This document shows, in pieces, positions 1 to 8,206 of a DNA stretch of 42,214 nt (position 1 is its first letter; the number at the start of each line of letters is the position of its first letter). Both the position numbers and the translations under genes were made by a program. Under the pieces are notes generated by a model. It had not been told where the DNA came from. It searched no databases and saw only the letters and a list, made by a program, of their open reading frames with translations. This DNA comes from an uncultured Caballeronia sp. (GTDB lineage: Bacteria; Pseudomonadota; Gammaproteobacteria; Burkholderiales; Burkholderiaceae). The stretch spans positions 1 to 42,214 of the forward strand of contig CALNPU010000009.1 in assembly GCA_940588625.1 (NCBI GenBank). The letters are read 5' to 3'.

Positions 1-368
1 GGGCAATCGGCTCCAGCAGCGCGACCCGAGCCGAGCCCGACGCTCGGTCGGCCTGCCGCCCGACATCGCGCATCACGCGGCCCCCGCGCGAGCGCAGCGT
101 CTTCCTCATGCGCTTGTCACTGCTTGGCGTGGCGCATAGCGGCCAATCTGCAGTGCCAGGCGCGGCGATGTCGCCGGTCGGCCGGCACGGGAAACGCAGC
201 TCTCGCTCATCGCTCCGCTCAGTCTCGCCCAATCAATCGGCTCAGCCAAGCGCACCAGCGGATGCTCTTCAAGTTGATCTGCTCAAGCAGCGGCCGGCCG
301 AAGAAATCTCGCTCTGTCACAGGTGGTTTCCGACCCGTCCGGACCTCGTCAGAATTCGCAGGTTTCAA
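1..368 (-). pseudogene. IS5-family transposase remnant, internally deleted
   Basis: Reading leftwards from a TTG at 368, one frame gives RDFFGRPLLEQINL, and a neighbouring frame continues EEHPLVRLAEPIDWARL, the N-terminal region of IS5-family transposases. A few codons later the text jumps to PRLALQIGRYAHAKQ and then KRMRKTLRSRGGRVMRD, which belong to the middle of the same protein family. So roughly 100 or more residues between the N-terminal domain and the middle region, including the first catalytic Asp region, have been deleted. There are also at least two frameshifts (near 265 and 130). The remnant runs off the left edge of the window. The family assignment rests on motif recognition, not a search. 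It lies beside a truncated galM, which suggests the element inserted there. Confidence 0.72.
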
Positions 369-463
369 GTGCTAACTTGATTGAACGAATCCTGCAATTC
401 CGGCAATGCGGTTTCGCCCTTCAACCCTCGTCAATAAAGGCGCTGGCGATCATTCAGGACGAA
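369..463. other. Junction between IS remnant and truncated galM
   Basis: This short stretch holds no gene. It would contain the terminal part of the IS5-type element upstream of its transposase, and the insertion point into galM. The galM reading frame ends in TAG within a CTAG at 463-466, and CTAG-like targets are known for some IS5-group elements. I could not recognise the terminal inverted repeat with confidence. Confidence 0.3.
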
Positions 464-1081
464 CTAGTAAGGATAATGACCCATGCCGAACGGCATAGGC
501 TGATCGGCGAGATTGCGTATCGACATCGTGACGAACAAGCCTGAATCATCGAGCTCGAAACGCTGTGTCGCTTCAACTTCATATCGATACGGCCAATGGT
601 GCGCCGGTTCGCTGCCGGGTTCATGGTTCAGATGCAATTCCACCATGGTCGGCGACACCAAACCCACGCGCCAGGGACGCTGCCACGCATGCCCATGCAA
701 CGCGTGATCAAACGCGTTGCCATCGGCGGATAAATCGACCTCACGGCCGTCGAAAACAAAACGCGCGTCGCGCAGCCGGTTGCAGTACGGCAGCAACGGA
801 AAGCTTGCCATGCCAAGCGGATTGCACGCGGCAAGCGCCTCCTCAGCCGACGCGGGACGCAGCCAATGCAGCCCGCCGTGACTGCTCCCGCCGCCGTCAT
901 CCGGCAGATCGTAGAACGCCGTGATCGCGCCACCGACGTGCGGCGCCAGCAACACTCGCCGATCCTCGAAGCGCAGTTCGATCAGTGCAGCATCATTCAA
1001 CGCGGCGCGGACCGCGTCGTCAGAAGCCGGCGTAGGCTGAGCGACGGCGCTTCGATCCACGCCTTCGTGTCGATCGGCCAA
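464..1081 (-). pseudogene. galM: Aldose 1-epimerase (mutarotase), C-terminally truncated
   Basis: The product would interconvert alpha and beta anomers of free aldoses in the cytoplasm. The reading frame shows the mutarotase hallmarks: the beta-strand start RRVLLAPHVGGAI, then PLLPYCNRLRDARF (substrate-binding Asn-Arg) and FDHALHGHAWQRPW (the conserved His region). It stops at PFGMGHYPY after about 205 residues, whereas the family is about 300, so the half carrying the second catalytic His and the general base Glu is missing. The start is uncertain: the frame opens at a TTG at 1081 and overlaps the end of the upstream oxygenase gene. It lies divergent from a sugar ABC transporter, which fits a role in sugar uptake. 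The loss probably accompanied insertion of the adjacent transposase. Confidence 0.85.
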
Positions 1082-1858
1082 TATGCGAACCGCTGATAAC
1101 TTTCGTCGAAGGTCCGCGGCATCTTCTCGACTTGCGGGCTATAGCGCAGCAGCCGTTTAGCGCGTGCGGGCAGCGCGGCAAATACATCGCGCGGCACTTG
1201 CACCTGCACTTTCGGCCTGAAATACCACGAACGGCTATAATCGATCACGACCATCGGACGCGGGGTTTTATCGGTGAGATTTGGTGTTCTGCGATGCAAG
1301 CCACGCACGTCGCGGATCATCACATCGCCTAGTTGCATGGGAATGCGTTCGACCGGGAAACGGCTGGCAGCCAAACCGGCGAGCGCTTCCTCACGCGTAT
1401 CCGATGCGTCCCACGCGTCGTTTCCAGCGATCCGTTCTCGTCATTCACATCGACAAGCGGAAAATTCACCGCCAACTGAAACGACGGCGTTTCCGGCACG
1501 CCATCGAACAAAGGCGGCGTGTCACGATGCCAGTCCTGAAAGTCGGAACCGCGCACGGGGATATCGGTGGCGAGCTGGCACATCACGGGATTGGGGCCGG
1601 CGATTCGCCCGACGATCCCGAGCACGTCGTCATCGCAAAAAATAGCGGTGTCGGCGAACTCGCCTTCAAACGGCAACGTGACGTAAAGCGCCCCGGGCCA
1701 CGATTGCCGCTGCCGCCCTGTTCGCGCGCCGCCGCTTCATGCGGCTTGAAAAGCGGCGCGAAAGCTGCGCGCTGGAAATGGCTGGGCAGCAGGACAAAAC
1801 CGTCATGTTCGAAATCTTCCGCAAGCGCATCACGAGCGCGCTCGTCGTAGCGGGCCAT
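997..1858 (-). pseudogene. Phytanoyl-CoA dioxygenase (PhyH) family protein, frameshifted
   Basis: A non-haem Fe(II)/2-oxoglutarate oxygenase of the PhyH family. Three frames must be joined: MARYDERARDALAEDFEHDG from 1858 to about 1680, PFEGEFADTAIFCDDD onward to about 1400, then PMQLGDVMIRDVRGLHRRTP to the end. The iron-binding HxD is visible as DWHRDTPP and the distal His as RGLHRRTPN followed by the conserved PR. The start is supported by AAGGAGACGACG directly before the ATG at 1858. Total length, about 287 residues, is normal for the family. At least two frameshifts make it inactive. The last 85 bases overlap the apparent start of galM in another frame. Co-orientation with galM and divergence from a sugar transporter suggest a role in modifying a sugar-derived compound; the substrate is unknown. 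Confidence 0.8.
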
Positions 1859-1985
1859 CGTCGTCTCCTTGGGTTGCGCCGCGTGAGCCGGGCGCAGTCG
1901 GCACGCCTGGCTTTCATTGATCCAACAGCCCCGCATGCGCCCCGAGAATCGCATGATCGCCACGAAGTAGTCGATATTATTAGTA

Positions 1986-2017
1986 ATAGAGGCAACGCGT
2001 ATTATCGATAGAGGCAA
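1986..2017. repeat. Direct repeat, 22 bp apart, in divergent promoter region
   Basis: The ten bases ATAGAGGCAA occur at 1986-1995 and again at 2008-2017, i.e. with a 22 bp period (about two helical turns), in an AT-richer stretch between the PhyH start (1858) and the sugar-transport remnant. This placement fits a tandem regulator-binding site. No regulator can be assigned; the neighbouring LacI gene is only a stub. Confidence 0.4.
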
Positions 2018-2131
2018 TACAGACAATGGTTTGTGAGCGTTGTCGGTAGAAAATATTAGTGGTACCGTCGGCGGCATCCGCAGAATGTTTCGGCGCGCAA
2101 CGACGCCGCCGCCTTTTCGCGGCCACAGACA

Positions 2132-2185
2132 ATGAAAAAATCCACGAAACGCCGTCCGACGATGACCGACATCGCAAAGCGGTGA
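2132..2185 (+). pseudogene. LacI-family regulator start, cut off by deletion
   Basis: The frame ATG at 2132 reads MKKSTKRRPTMTDIAKR and then TGA at 2183. This is the characteristic beginning of the LacI helix-turn-helix (PTMTDIAKxAGVS). Immediately after it the sequence becomes the C-terminal part of a sugar-binding protein in another frame, so nearly the whole regulator and most of the binding protein have been deleted. LacI regulators commonly sit at the head of galactofuranose/ribose-type transporter operons, which agrees with what follows. Confidence 0.7.
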
Positions 2186-2535
2186 CTTTGCGCGCGACAC
2201 GGGTCGTAAGGTCATGGAAACACTGCTTCAGGCGCATCCCGACGTAACTACGGTCTACGCACACAACGACGAAATGGCGGTCGGCGCGATTGCTGCAATC
2301 AAGGCGGCCGACAAGCAGCCGGGCAAGGACATCAGTGACTATCGACGGGACGAAGAGCGGTCTGGACGCCCTTGCTGCCGGCGAACTCGGCGCGAGCGTG
2401 CAGTCGAGCCCGTTCTTCGGGCCTCTTGCGTGTGACATGGCGCAGAAGTTTGCGAAGGGCGAAACGATCCCGCCGTGGGTGAAAGTCTCCGACCGCTTCT
2501 ACGATAAAAGCAACGTGCAGCAGAGCATGCAGTAG
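2184..2535 (+). pseudogene. Sugar ABC transporter substrate-binding protein, C-terminal fragment
   Basis: Only the last 115 or so residues remain of a periplasmic sugar-binding protein of the ribose/galactofuranose type (about 320 residues when complete). The fragment reads DFARDTGRKVMETLLQAHPD, then VYAHNDEMAVGAIAAIKAAD, the conserved hinge and ligand region of this family. A frameshift near 2338 leads to VTIDGTKSGLDALAAGELGA and ends WVKVSDRFYDKSNVQQSMQ at 2535. It has no signal peptide or N-terminal lobe because the left end is a deletion joined to the LacI stub. The following ATPase and permeases would have been its partners. A YtfQ-like identity is inferred from the gene order. Confidence 0.8.
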
Positions 2536-2680
2536 GGCTATTGAGCAGACGCGTTCAGCGTAACGCTTGAGGACTGAGCAACGAAGGTGTTCGAAGCGGC
2601 GCGCCCGGTCTTTTGCGGGCCGTCGCTTCTTTTGTATCCGGCGGACTGAAACGAAACCAGCCGCCAGGGAGACGCACTAG

Positions 2681-4242
2681 ATGAACACGCCGAATTCCGG
2701 ATCACCCCTGCTGCTTCGAGATGCAGGACATCGACATCAGCTTTGGCGGTGTGGCCGCGTTGCGGCATGCGCGGCTGTCGGTGTCCGCGGGAAAAGTGCA
2801 TGCGCTGATCGGGCAGAACGGTGCGGGGAAATCGACGTTGATCAAGATCCTGACGGGCGCGTACCGGTGCGCGGCGGGCACGATTCGCTTCGATGGCCGC
2901 GAAGCCGATTTCCGCAGCCCGAAAGAAGCGCGCGAAGGCGGTATCAGCACGATCTACCAGGAGATTAATCTCGTCCCGTTCCGCTCGATTGCCGAGAACA
3001 TTTTTCTCGGCCGCGAGCCGCGCCGGTTCGGCTTGATCGACTGGAAGACGATTCACCGGTGCGCGCAGGAACTGCTCAATTCCTTCGGCTTGCAGATCGA
3101 TGTCGCAAGCCCGTGCGTGAGTTTTCAACCGCTATCCAGCAGATGGTGGCGTTGGCGCGAGCGGTATCGTCGGACGCGAAGATGGTCATCATGGACGAGT
3201 CCACCTCCTCGCTTGATGAACGCGAAGTGGAGTTGCTGCTCAGCGTGGTGCGACGTTTAAGGGACGACGACCGCGCAGTGATCTTCGTGTCGCATCGGCT
3301 GGATGAGTTGTATGCGCTGTGCGACCGCGTCACGGTCATGCGCGACGGGCAGATCGTTGCGGAAAACCCGATGGCCGCGCTCGACAAGTTGCAGCTCGTC
3401 ACCACCATGCTTGGACGCACGCTGGCGGCCGTCGTGCACGAGGACAGTGCGCTCAAGGAAGCGAATCTCGCCAAACGCGGCGCGACCGCGATCAGCGCGA
3501 CCAACATTGGCGCGGGTGCTAAGGTGTCGGATGTGTCGCTCGATGTCCACGCGGGCGAGGCCGTGGGGTTGGCCGGACTGCTCGGCTCGGGCCGCACGGA
3601 AACCATGCGGCTGATGTTCGGCGCGGATTCGACCGAGCGCGGGTCGCTTTCCATCGATGGCAAGCCGGTCACGCTCAAGTCGCCGCAGAATGCCATTGCT
3701 CGAGGGATTGCATATCTCACCGAAGACCGTAAGGGCGAAGGCATCGTGCCGAAGCTATCGGTGCGCGATAACCTCACGCTCGTCTGCCTGCACACTCTCA
3801 CCAAACGCGGCGTAGTCGACGTCGCGAAGCAGCGCGAGATCGTGCGAATCACTGGGGATCAAGCTGTGTTCGCCGGATCAGCCGATACGCGAATTATCGG
3901 GCGGCAATCAGCAGAAGGTTTTGCTTGCGCGCTGGCTTGCGACGAACCCCAGTTTGCTGCTGCTCGATGAACCCACGCGAGGGATTGATGTCGGCGCTAA
4001 AGCCGATGTTGCGAAGATCATCTGCGAACTGCGCGACTCGGGGTTGGCGGTGTTGCTATCGGCATCCGAGCGACCTGACCGCAGTGGCTGATCGCGCTGT
4101 CGTGGTCCGCGATAACAAGACCGTCGCCGAACTCGACGGTGCGCGCATGAGCGAGGCGTCGATCATGGATGCGATCACGTATGGATCGGGAGAAGAATCA
4201 GCGCTGGCAGAAGCGGTCTATGCCAAAGAAGGGCAGCTATGA
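2681..4242 (+). pseudogene. Sugar ABC transporter ATPase (dual NBD, YtfR/RbsA type)
   Basis: A cytoplasmic ATPase with two fused nucleotide-binding domains that would power sugar import. The first domain has Walker A GQNGAGKSTLIK, a degenerate signature region (EFSTAIQQMVALARA instead of LSxAxxQ) and Walker B MVIMDEST. The second has GLLGSGRTE, signature [15 protein letters not shown] and Walker [15 protein letters not shown], all typical of the RbsA/YtfR group. At least four frameshifts are needed to read it through (about 2705, 3115, 3858 and 4068). The ATG at 2681 follows AGGGAGACGC. Its stop codon overlaps the next permease start in ATGA, showing the operon was once translationally coupled. 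Without intact NBDs the importer cannot function. Confidence 0.88.
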
Positions 4243-5217
4243 ATCAGAAAACGCAACCGGCAACCGCCACACCGTTCGTGCAGGCCCCGACGACGAAAAA
4301 ACATCGGATAACGGTTCAGCACGAGATCGCCGTGCTTTTGGCGATGATCCTGTTCAACCTGCTCTTCACGCAGCATTTCTAGTCGCTGCAGACCTTCAAC
4401 GTCAACCTGACGCAAGTGGTAACGATCATGATCATCGGCATCGGAATGACGCTGGTCGTGGCGACGGGCGGTATCGATTTATCGGTGGGCGCTTCAATGG
4501 CGATTGCCGGTTCGCTCGCGCCGATGATCTTCATGAACGTCGCCGGGCCGTTCGGCATTGCATTGGCCTTTGTCTTGCCGGTGCTGGCCGCTGCCCTCTG
4601 CGGCGTGTTCAACGGCTTCCTCGTCACAAGGCTCTCCGTGCAGCCGATTGTCGCGACGCTGGTGCTGTTCATCGCCAGGCGCGGCATTGCTCAGGTGTTC
4701 ACCCGATGGCAGCTTGCAAGCGTTCGACAACCCCGCGTTCCAGTGGATCGCGCTGGGCCGCATAGCGGGCGTGCCGGCACAAGTGTTCCTGATGCTCGCG
4801 CTCGTGGCGTTGTTCGCGTGGATCGTGCGCAAGACCTTGTTCGGCCAGTACCTGCTCGTCACTGGCGGCAACGAACAAGCCGCGTACTTGAGCGGCATTT
4901 CAACGGCGCGTGTGAAGATGATCGGGTACACCCTGTGCGCGGCGCTGGCGGGGTTGATATCGATATCCGTGAATTCTTCGTCGGACGCCAACGTGATCGG
5001 GCTGGGCTCCGAGCTCGATGCCATTGCCGCAGTGGCGGTGGGCGGCACGGCCTTGACGGGCGGTAGAGCGTACATAGTGGGGACGCTGATTGGTGCGCTG
5101 ATCATCCAGTTGCTGTGATACACGCTCGCCCACGGCATTCCCGATGCAGCCGCGCTCGTGGTGAAGGCCAGCATCATCATCATCGCCGCCGTGTATGTAC
5201 AGCGGCGCCAGCGATAG
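4239..5217 (+). pseudogene. Sugar ABC transporter permease (YtfT type)
   Basis: An inner-membrane permease of the BPD_transp_2 family. After MNQKTQPATATPFVQAP and a first hydrophobic segment there is an in-frame TAG at 4380-4382. The downstream frame has the family motif GGIDLSVGASMAIAGS and further hydrophobic helices (IALAFVLPVLAAALCGVFNG). A 1-base shift near 4705 moves into DGSLQAFDNPAFQW, then GGNEQAAYLSGI and GGTALTGGRAYIVGTLIGA, the conserved cytoplasmic loop. A TGA at 5116-5118 interrupts just before YTLAHGIPDAAALVVKAS, and the natural end is TAG at 5215-5217. So there are two nonsense codons (each plausibly TGG to stop) and one frameshift. The length of about 325 residues is normal for the family. 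Confidence 0.87.
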
Positions 5218-5229
5218 GAAGACATCGAC

Positions 5230-6185
5230 ATGAAAAAGAACCTTCCCATCCTGCTGGCGTTGGTGGCGTTGCTCGTACTCGGCGTGCTTCGATACGACCA
5301 CTTTGCATCGGCCTACAACATCAACTCGTTCTGGCGATACAACTCGATGTTCGCGTTGATATCGGTGGGTATGGCGTTTGTGAGCATCACGGGTGGCATC
5401 GACTTGTCCGTGGGGACGGTGGCGGCGCTGGCAAGCAGCATGGTAGCTGCGCTGGCGAGTCCGCATGGCAGTCTTGGCGCTGCTCGCCGGCGCGGGCGCG
5501 GGACTCGTGATTAGCGTGTTGAATGGCCTGGTCATCACGCATATGCGCATCCTGCCGTTTATCGTCACGTTGGCGACCAGTCTGGGCGCATGGCCTGGCG
5601 TTGCTGCTGGTAACGACGCTGTATCGATTGCACTCAGTTCCAGTTTCGGCAACTTTGGACAAGGGGATGTATGGGGTTTGCCGACTCCGGGAATCGTGGC
5701 AGCAGTGGCTGCTGTTTTGGGCTGGCTCGCCTTGAGAAGCACCCGCTTCGGACGACACGCGCTGGCAATAGGCGGCAGTGAGGAAGCATCGCGTTTGATG
5801 GGCTTGAATATAGACCGGACGCTGGTGATGGCCTATGCACTGAGCGGCTTGCTGGCCGGCATAGCGGGCGCGATTCTGGCAGCATAATTTGGCGCAGGGC
5901 AACCCGAATGAAGGCGTGGGCTGGGAGTTGTTCGCGATATCGGCGGTGGTGCTGGGTGGGACGCTGTTGACGGGCAGGCAGAGATCAATTGCCATGACGA
6001 TAGCCGGCGTCGCGCTGCTGGGCTTGGTGTTCAACCTCTTGAACTTCGAGAACGGGCTGGGCTTTATAAGTTTGTCGGCCTACTGGCAATCAGTAATACG
6101 CGGCGTGTTCTTGTTACTGGTGATCGTGCTGCAAGCGCGCGTGCTGAAGAAGAAGCGGTTGACCGTGACGAAGCTGGCTCGTTAA
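5230..6185 (+). pseudogene. Sugar ABC transporter permease (YjfF type)
   Basis: The second permease of the same importer, beginning 12 bases after the first one ends. The ATG at 5230 gives MKKNLPILLALVALLVLGVL, a first membrane helix, then GGIDLSVGTVAALASSMV, the family motif. A frameshift near 5465 leads to AVLALLAGAGAGLVISVLNG, GGSEEASRLMGLNIDRT and LSGLLAGIAGAILAA. There a 1-base change creates TAA at 5885-5887, and the sequence resumes one base over as LAQGNPNEGVGWELFAISAV to the end at 6185. Two transport permeases plus a dual ATPase is the YtfRT-YjfF arrangement for furanose-form galactose; the ligand here is inferred only from that arrangement and the nearby galM. Confidence 0.87.
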
Positions 6186-6268
6186 GAGGGTGAGCAAGTT
6201 TCAGGAAAGAGAATCTGCTAAGTTATTGACATTGACCCAGCAGAAAGCCCGAAGGCGAAATTACCGCT

Positions 6269-6852
6269 ATGTTCGACCTCTTCGACGACATCCCTAAGCC
6301 TAACATCGTATGGCTGCCTGACTGGCTCGACCCGCCGACGGCGTCGGACACGTTAGCGGCCTTGATCGATGAAATCACCTGGCAGCAGGACTCTCAATGA
6401 ATACGCCCGCCGGCAGAATCCCGTTCCCGCGCCTGACCGCGTGGCAGGGTGACCCGGGCGCGGTGTACGTGTACTCGGCATTCGCAACGTTCCTAAGCCA
6501 TGGACGTCGACGGTGCTAGCGCTAAAGACACAAGCCGAAGATGTATCCAAAACCCGCTTCAATAGCGTGTTAATCAACCGCTACCGCTGGCTGCCGACAA
6601 GGGCCTGAACTCGGGCCAGAACCGGTTATCGCCTCGGTGAGTCTGGGTACGACACGGACCTTCGATTTCCGGCATAGCAAAACCCGCCAGACGCATACGC
6701 TTCAACTCACGCACGGCAGCTTGCTCATCATGCAGGGACGCACTCAGCTCGACTGGGCGCATAGAGTGCCGAAGGAACTGGAAGTCCACGGCGAGCGGAT
6801 CAACCAGACCTTCCGTTACGTGGACTCATCCGCAGCGCCGAAACGCCCGTAG
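6269..6852 (+). pseudogene. alkB: AlkB-like DNA repair dioxygenase, catalytic motif destroyed
   Basis: A 2-oxoglutarate/Fe(II) oxygenase that would remove methyl groups from alkylated bases. It starts MFDLFDDIPKPNIVWLPDWL, runs into TGA at about 6398, and resumes as NTPAGRIPFPRLTAWQGDPG. A second shift near 6485 gives VPKPWTSTVLALKTQAEDV and RFNSVLINRYR. The family sequence here should be NRYRxGxDSxGWHADxEPELG. Instead RYR is followed directly by bases decoding as GW-ADK with the His codon one base short and several preceding codons absent, so the HxD iron ligand is lost. The end is well preserved: ELGPEPVIASVSLGTTRTFD, HGSLLIMQGRTQ, HRVPK, GERINQTFRYV, including the distal His and the 2-oxoglutarate-binding Arg. 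It is a single gene following the transporter at 83 bases. Confidence 0.88.
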
Positions 6853-6858
6853 ATCAAT

Positions 6859-7251
6859 TCAACGCTTAGCGACGAAATCAATCTCGACCAGCGCATCGCG
6901 AGCCAACCCCGTAAGCCAATACACGTCCTCGCCGGCAACGGCTTGGGCAAAAAGTAGCTTTTATAAACCTCGTTCATCGCGGCGTAATCGCGTTTGAATT
7001 CGGTCAGGAAAATCCGCACGCTGACCACGTTATCCAGCGATAACCCAATCCCGTCCAGCACAAGAATCAGGTTATCCATGGACCCGACGCGTCTGCGCTT
7101 GCACGCCCTCGGGCAAGGGCTTGTTGTCATCGGCGGGATCGGTCGGCATTTGGCCGGTGAGTAACACCCAGCCATCCGCTTCGGCCGCGTGAGAGAAAGG
7201 ACTGATCGGCATGGGCGCGGTATCGACCATGGAAAAGGTGGGCAACGTCAT
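6859..7251 (-). pseudogene. RidA/YjgF-family enamine/imine deaminase, frameshifted
   Basis: A small cytoplasmic trimer-forming protein that hydrolyses reactive enamines and imines from amino-acid metabolism. The frame from ATG at 7251 reads MTLPTFSMVDTAPMPISPFS and WVLLTGQMPTDPADDNKP, the family N-terminus. A frameshift near 7082 moves into MDNLILVLDGIGLSLDNVVS, VRIFLTEFKRDYAAMNEVY and then LPARTCIG (the conserved Arg). A second shift near 6900 gives GLARDALVEIDFVAKR, ending at TGA 6859-6861. About 130 residues, the normal size. It converges on alkB with six bases between the stop codons. Confidence 0.87.
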
Positions 7252-7429
7252 TGTGTTTCCTTAACAAAGATCAGGAGATCAAAAATCCGGCCGCCGGGCC
7301 AGACGATCACACTACGCGACGGCTTTGCTGCACTATCAAAACCAGCGACAAGCATACGGCCGCAAACGCCCTTCATTTTCATTACATGGCAGCGGCATGC
7401 ACCTTGCTCCGTACCACAGGACGATCCCC

Positions 7430-7643
7430 ATGCCCAAGAAAAAGAAATTCAAGCTTCCCAGTCCCAATGATCGTCAGGCGTTTCTGAATGAGCGCCACAA
7501 CATGAAGATGGCCGAATCCGCGCACGCTTAAGTGCGTGGCAGCACGACCAAATTCTATGAATGGCCCGATGGTATTGAAGGCCACACGCTGCCCGAAGGG
7601 CCGGCCATCTGGATCTGCCGAGATTGCCACACGGGCAATCTCG
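7430..7643 (+). pseudogene. DUF2252 family protein, N-terminal fragment
   Basis: The frame from ATG at 7430 begins MPKKKKFKLPSPNDRQAFLN and RHNMKMAESAHA, meets TAA at 7529-7531, and continues in the same frame VRGSTTKFYEWPDG, LPEGPAIWICRDCHTGNL. The sequence KMxxSxHAYVRGSTxxFYEW and WICGDCHxGNxG is the conserved N-terminal part of DUF2252 proteins, which resemble protein or aminoglycoside kinases. The family is normally about 400 residues or more; only about 70 remain. The right end joins a ggt fragment running the other way, within a short shared string at 7634-7643. The in-frame stop probably replaced the Tyr of HAYVRG. Confidence 0.75.
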
Positions 7644-8169
7644 CCTTCGTAGTACACGCGCGGTCCGTGTTCAGCAAGCGCGCGCAAGGTCTTTGCATGA
7701 CCGGGATAACGCATCAACTCGCTGATCTCCGGTGCGCGGCCTCGCGGCATAAACGTATCGGCTATTCCCGGGCTGGTCTTTCAGCTCGGGAATAGCCGCT
7801 GCCCATTTGTACGCCACGATGCTCGCCACCGCATGCCCACGCTCGGCAATTTCAATGGCCGGTTCCATCAGGTCGCCGAACGGCAGCGAACCGAACTTCG
7901 CGTGCAGCGCTTCCCACCCAGCGATCACGCCCGGAACGGTGACCGCGTCCCAGACGAGCGCGAATGCGCGCCGCCAAGGCCGCACGACACGGGCTCGACC
8001 GCGTGATAGTTGCTGCCGCCGCGATAGCTGCATCGACGGCGTTACCGCCCTTCCATAACATCCGTAGGCCGGCTTGCGCGGCGAGCGGATGCGACGTCGA
8101 AACAATATTGCGCGCGAACACGGGCAAGCGCGGCGTGGGATAGGGGTTCTGCCAGTTGAAGCGGATCAT
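7634..8169 (-). pseudogene. ggt: Gamma-glutamyltransferase, N-terminal fragment with internal deletion
   Basis: Normally a periplasmic, self-processing enzyme that cleaves the gamma-glutamyl bond of glutathione. The frame from ATG at 8169 reads MIRFNWQNPYPTPRLPVFAR, then NIVSTSHPLAAQAGLRML and KGGNAVDAAIAAAAT, the family N-terminus. After a frameshift near 8015, EPVSCGLGG and AFALVWD are followed at once by AVTVPGVIAGWEALHAKFG, so about 45 residues are missing at a TGGGACG junction (7945-7952). A further lesion near 7795 is followed by TFMPRGRAPEISELMRYPG and HGPRVYYEGEIA, where a deletion ends the gene. The processing Thr and all of the small subunit are absent. It lies 37 bases after a peptide permease, as the last gene of a glutathione-type importer operon. 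Confidence 0.87.
7759..7798. repeat. 17-bp near-perfect hairpin inside ggt fragment
   Basis: The arm CGGCTATTCCCGGGCTG (7759-7775) pairs with CAGCTCGGGAATAGCCG (7782-7798) with one G-T wobble around a 6-base loop. It lies inside coding sequence. The left part of the forward copy replaces bases where the protein frame expects PGYADTFMPRG, so the hairpin seems to be a mutation product rather than a terminator. Confidence 0.6.
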
Positions 8170-8206
8170 GGGAAACTTGTCTCTTGTGTGATGAAAGTTG
8201 TTGGGG

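Noticed and set aside
108..380. Plus-strand frames of 83-90 codons at the left edge
   Set aside because: They are antisense to the transposase remnant, whose family text on the minus strand is clear.
7759..7798. Transcription terminator
   Set aside because: The hairpin lies in the middle of ggt coding sequence, has no T-run on either side, and one arm replaces expected coding bases.
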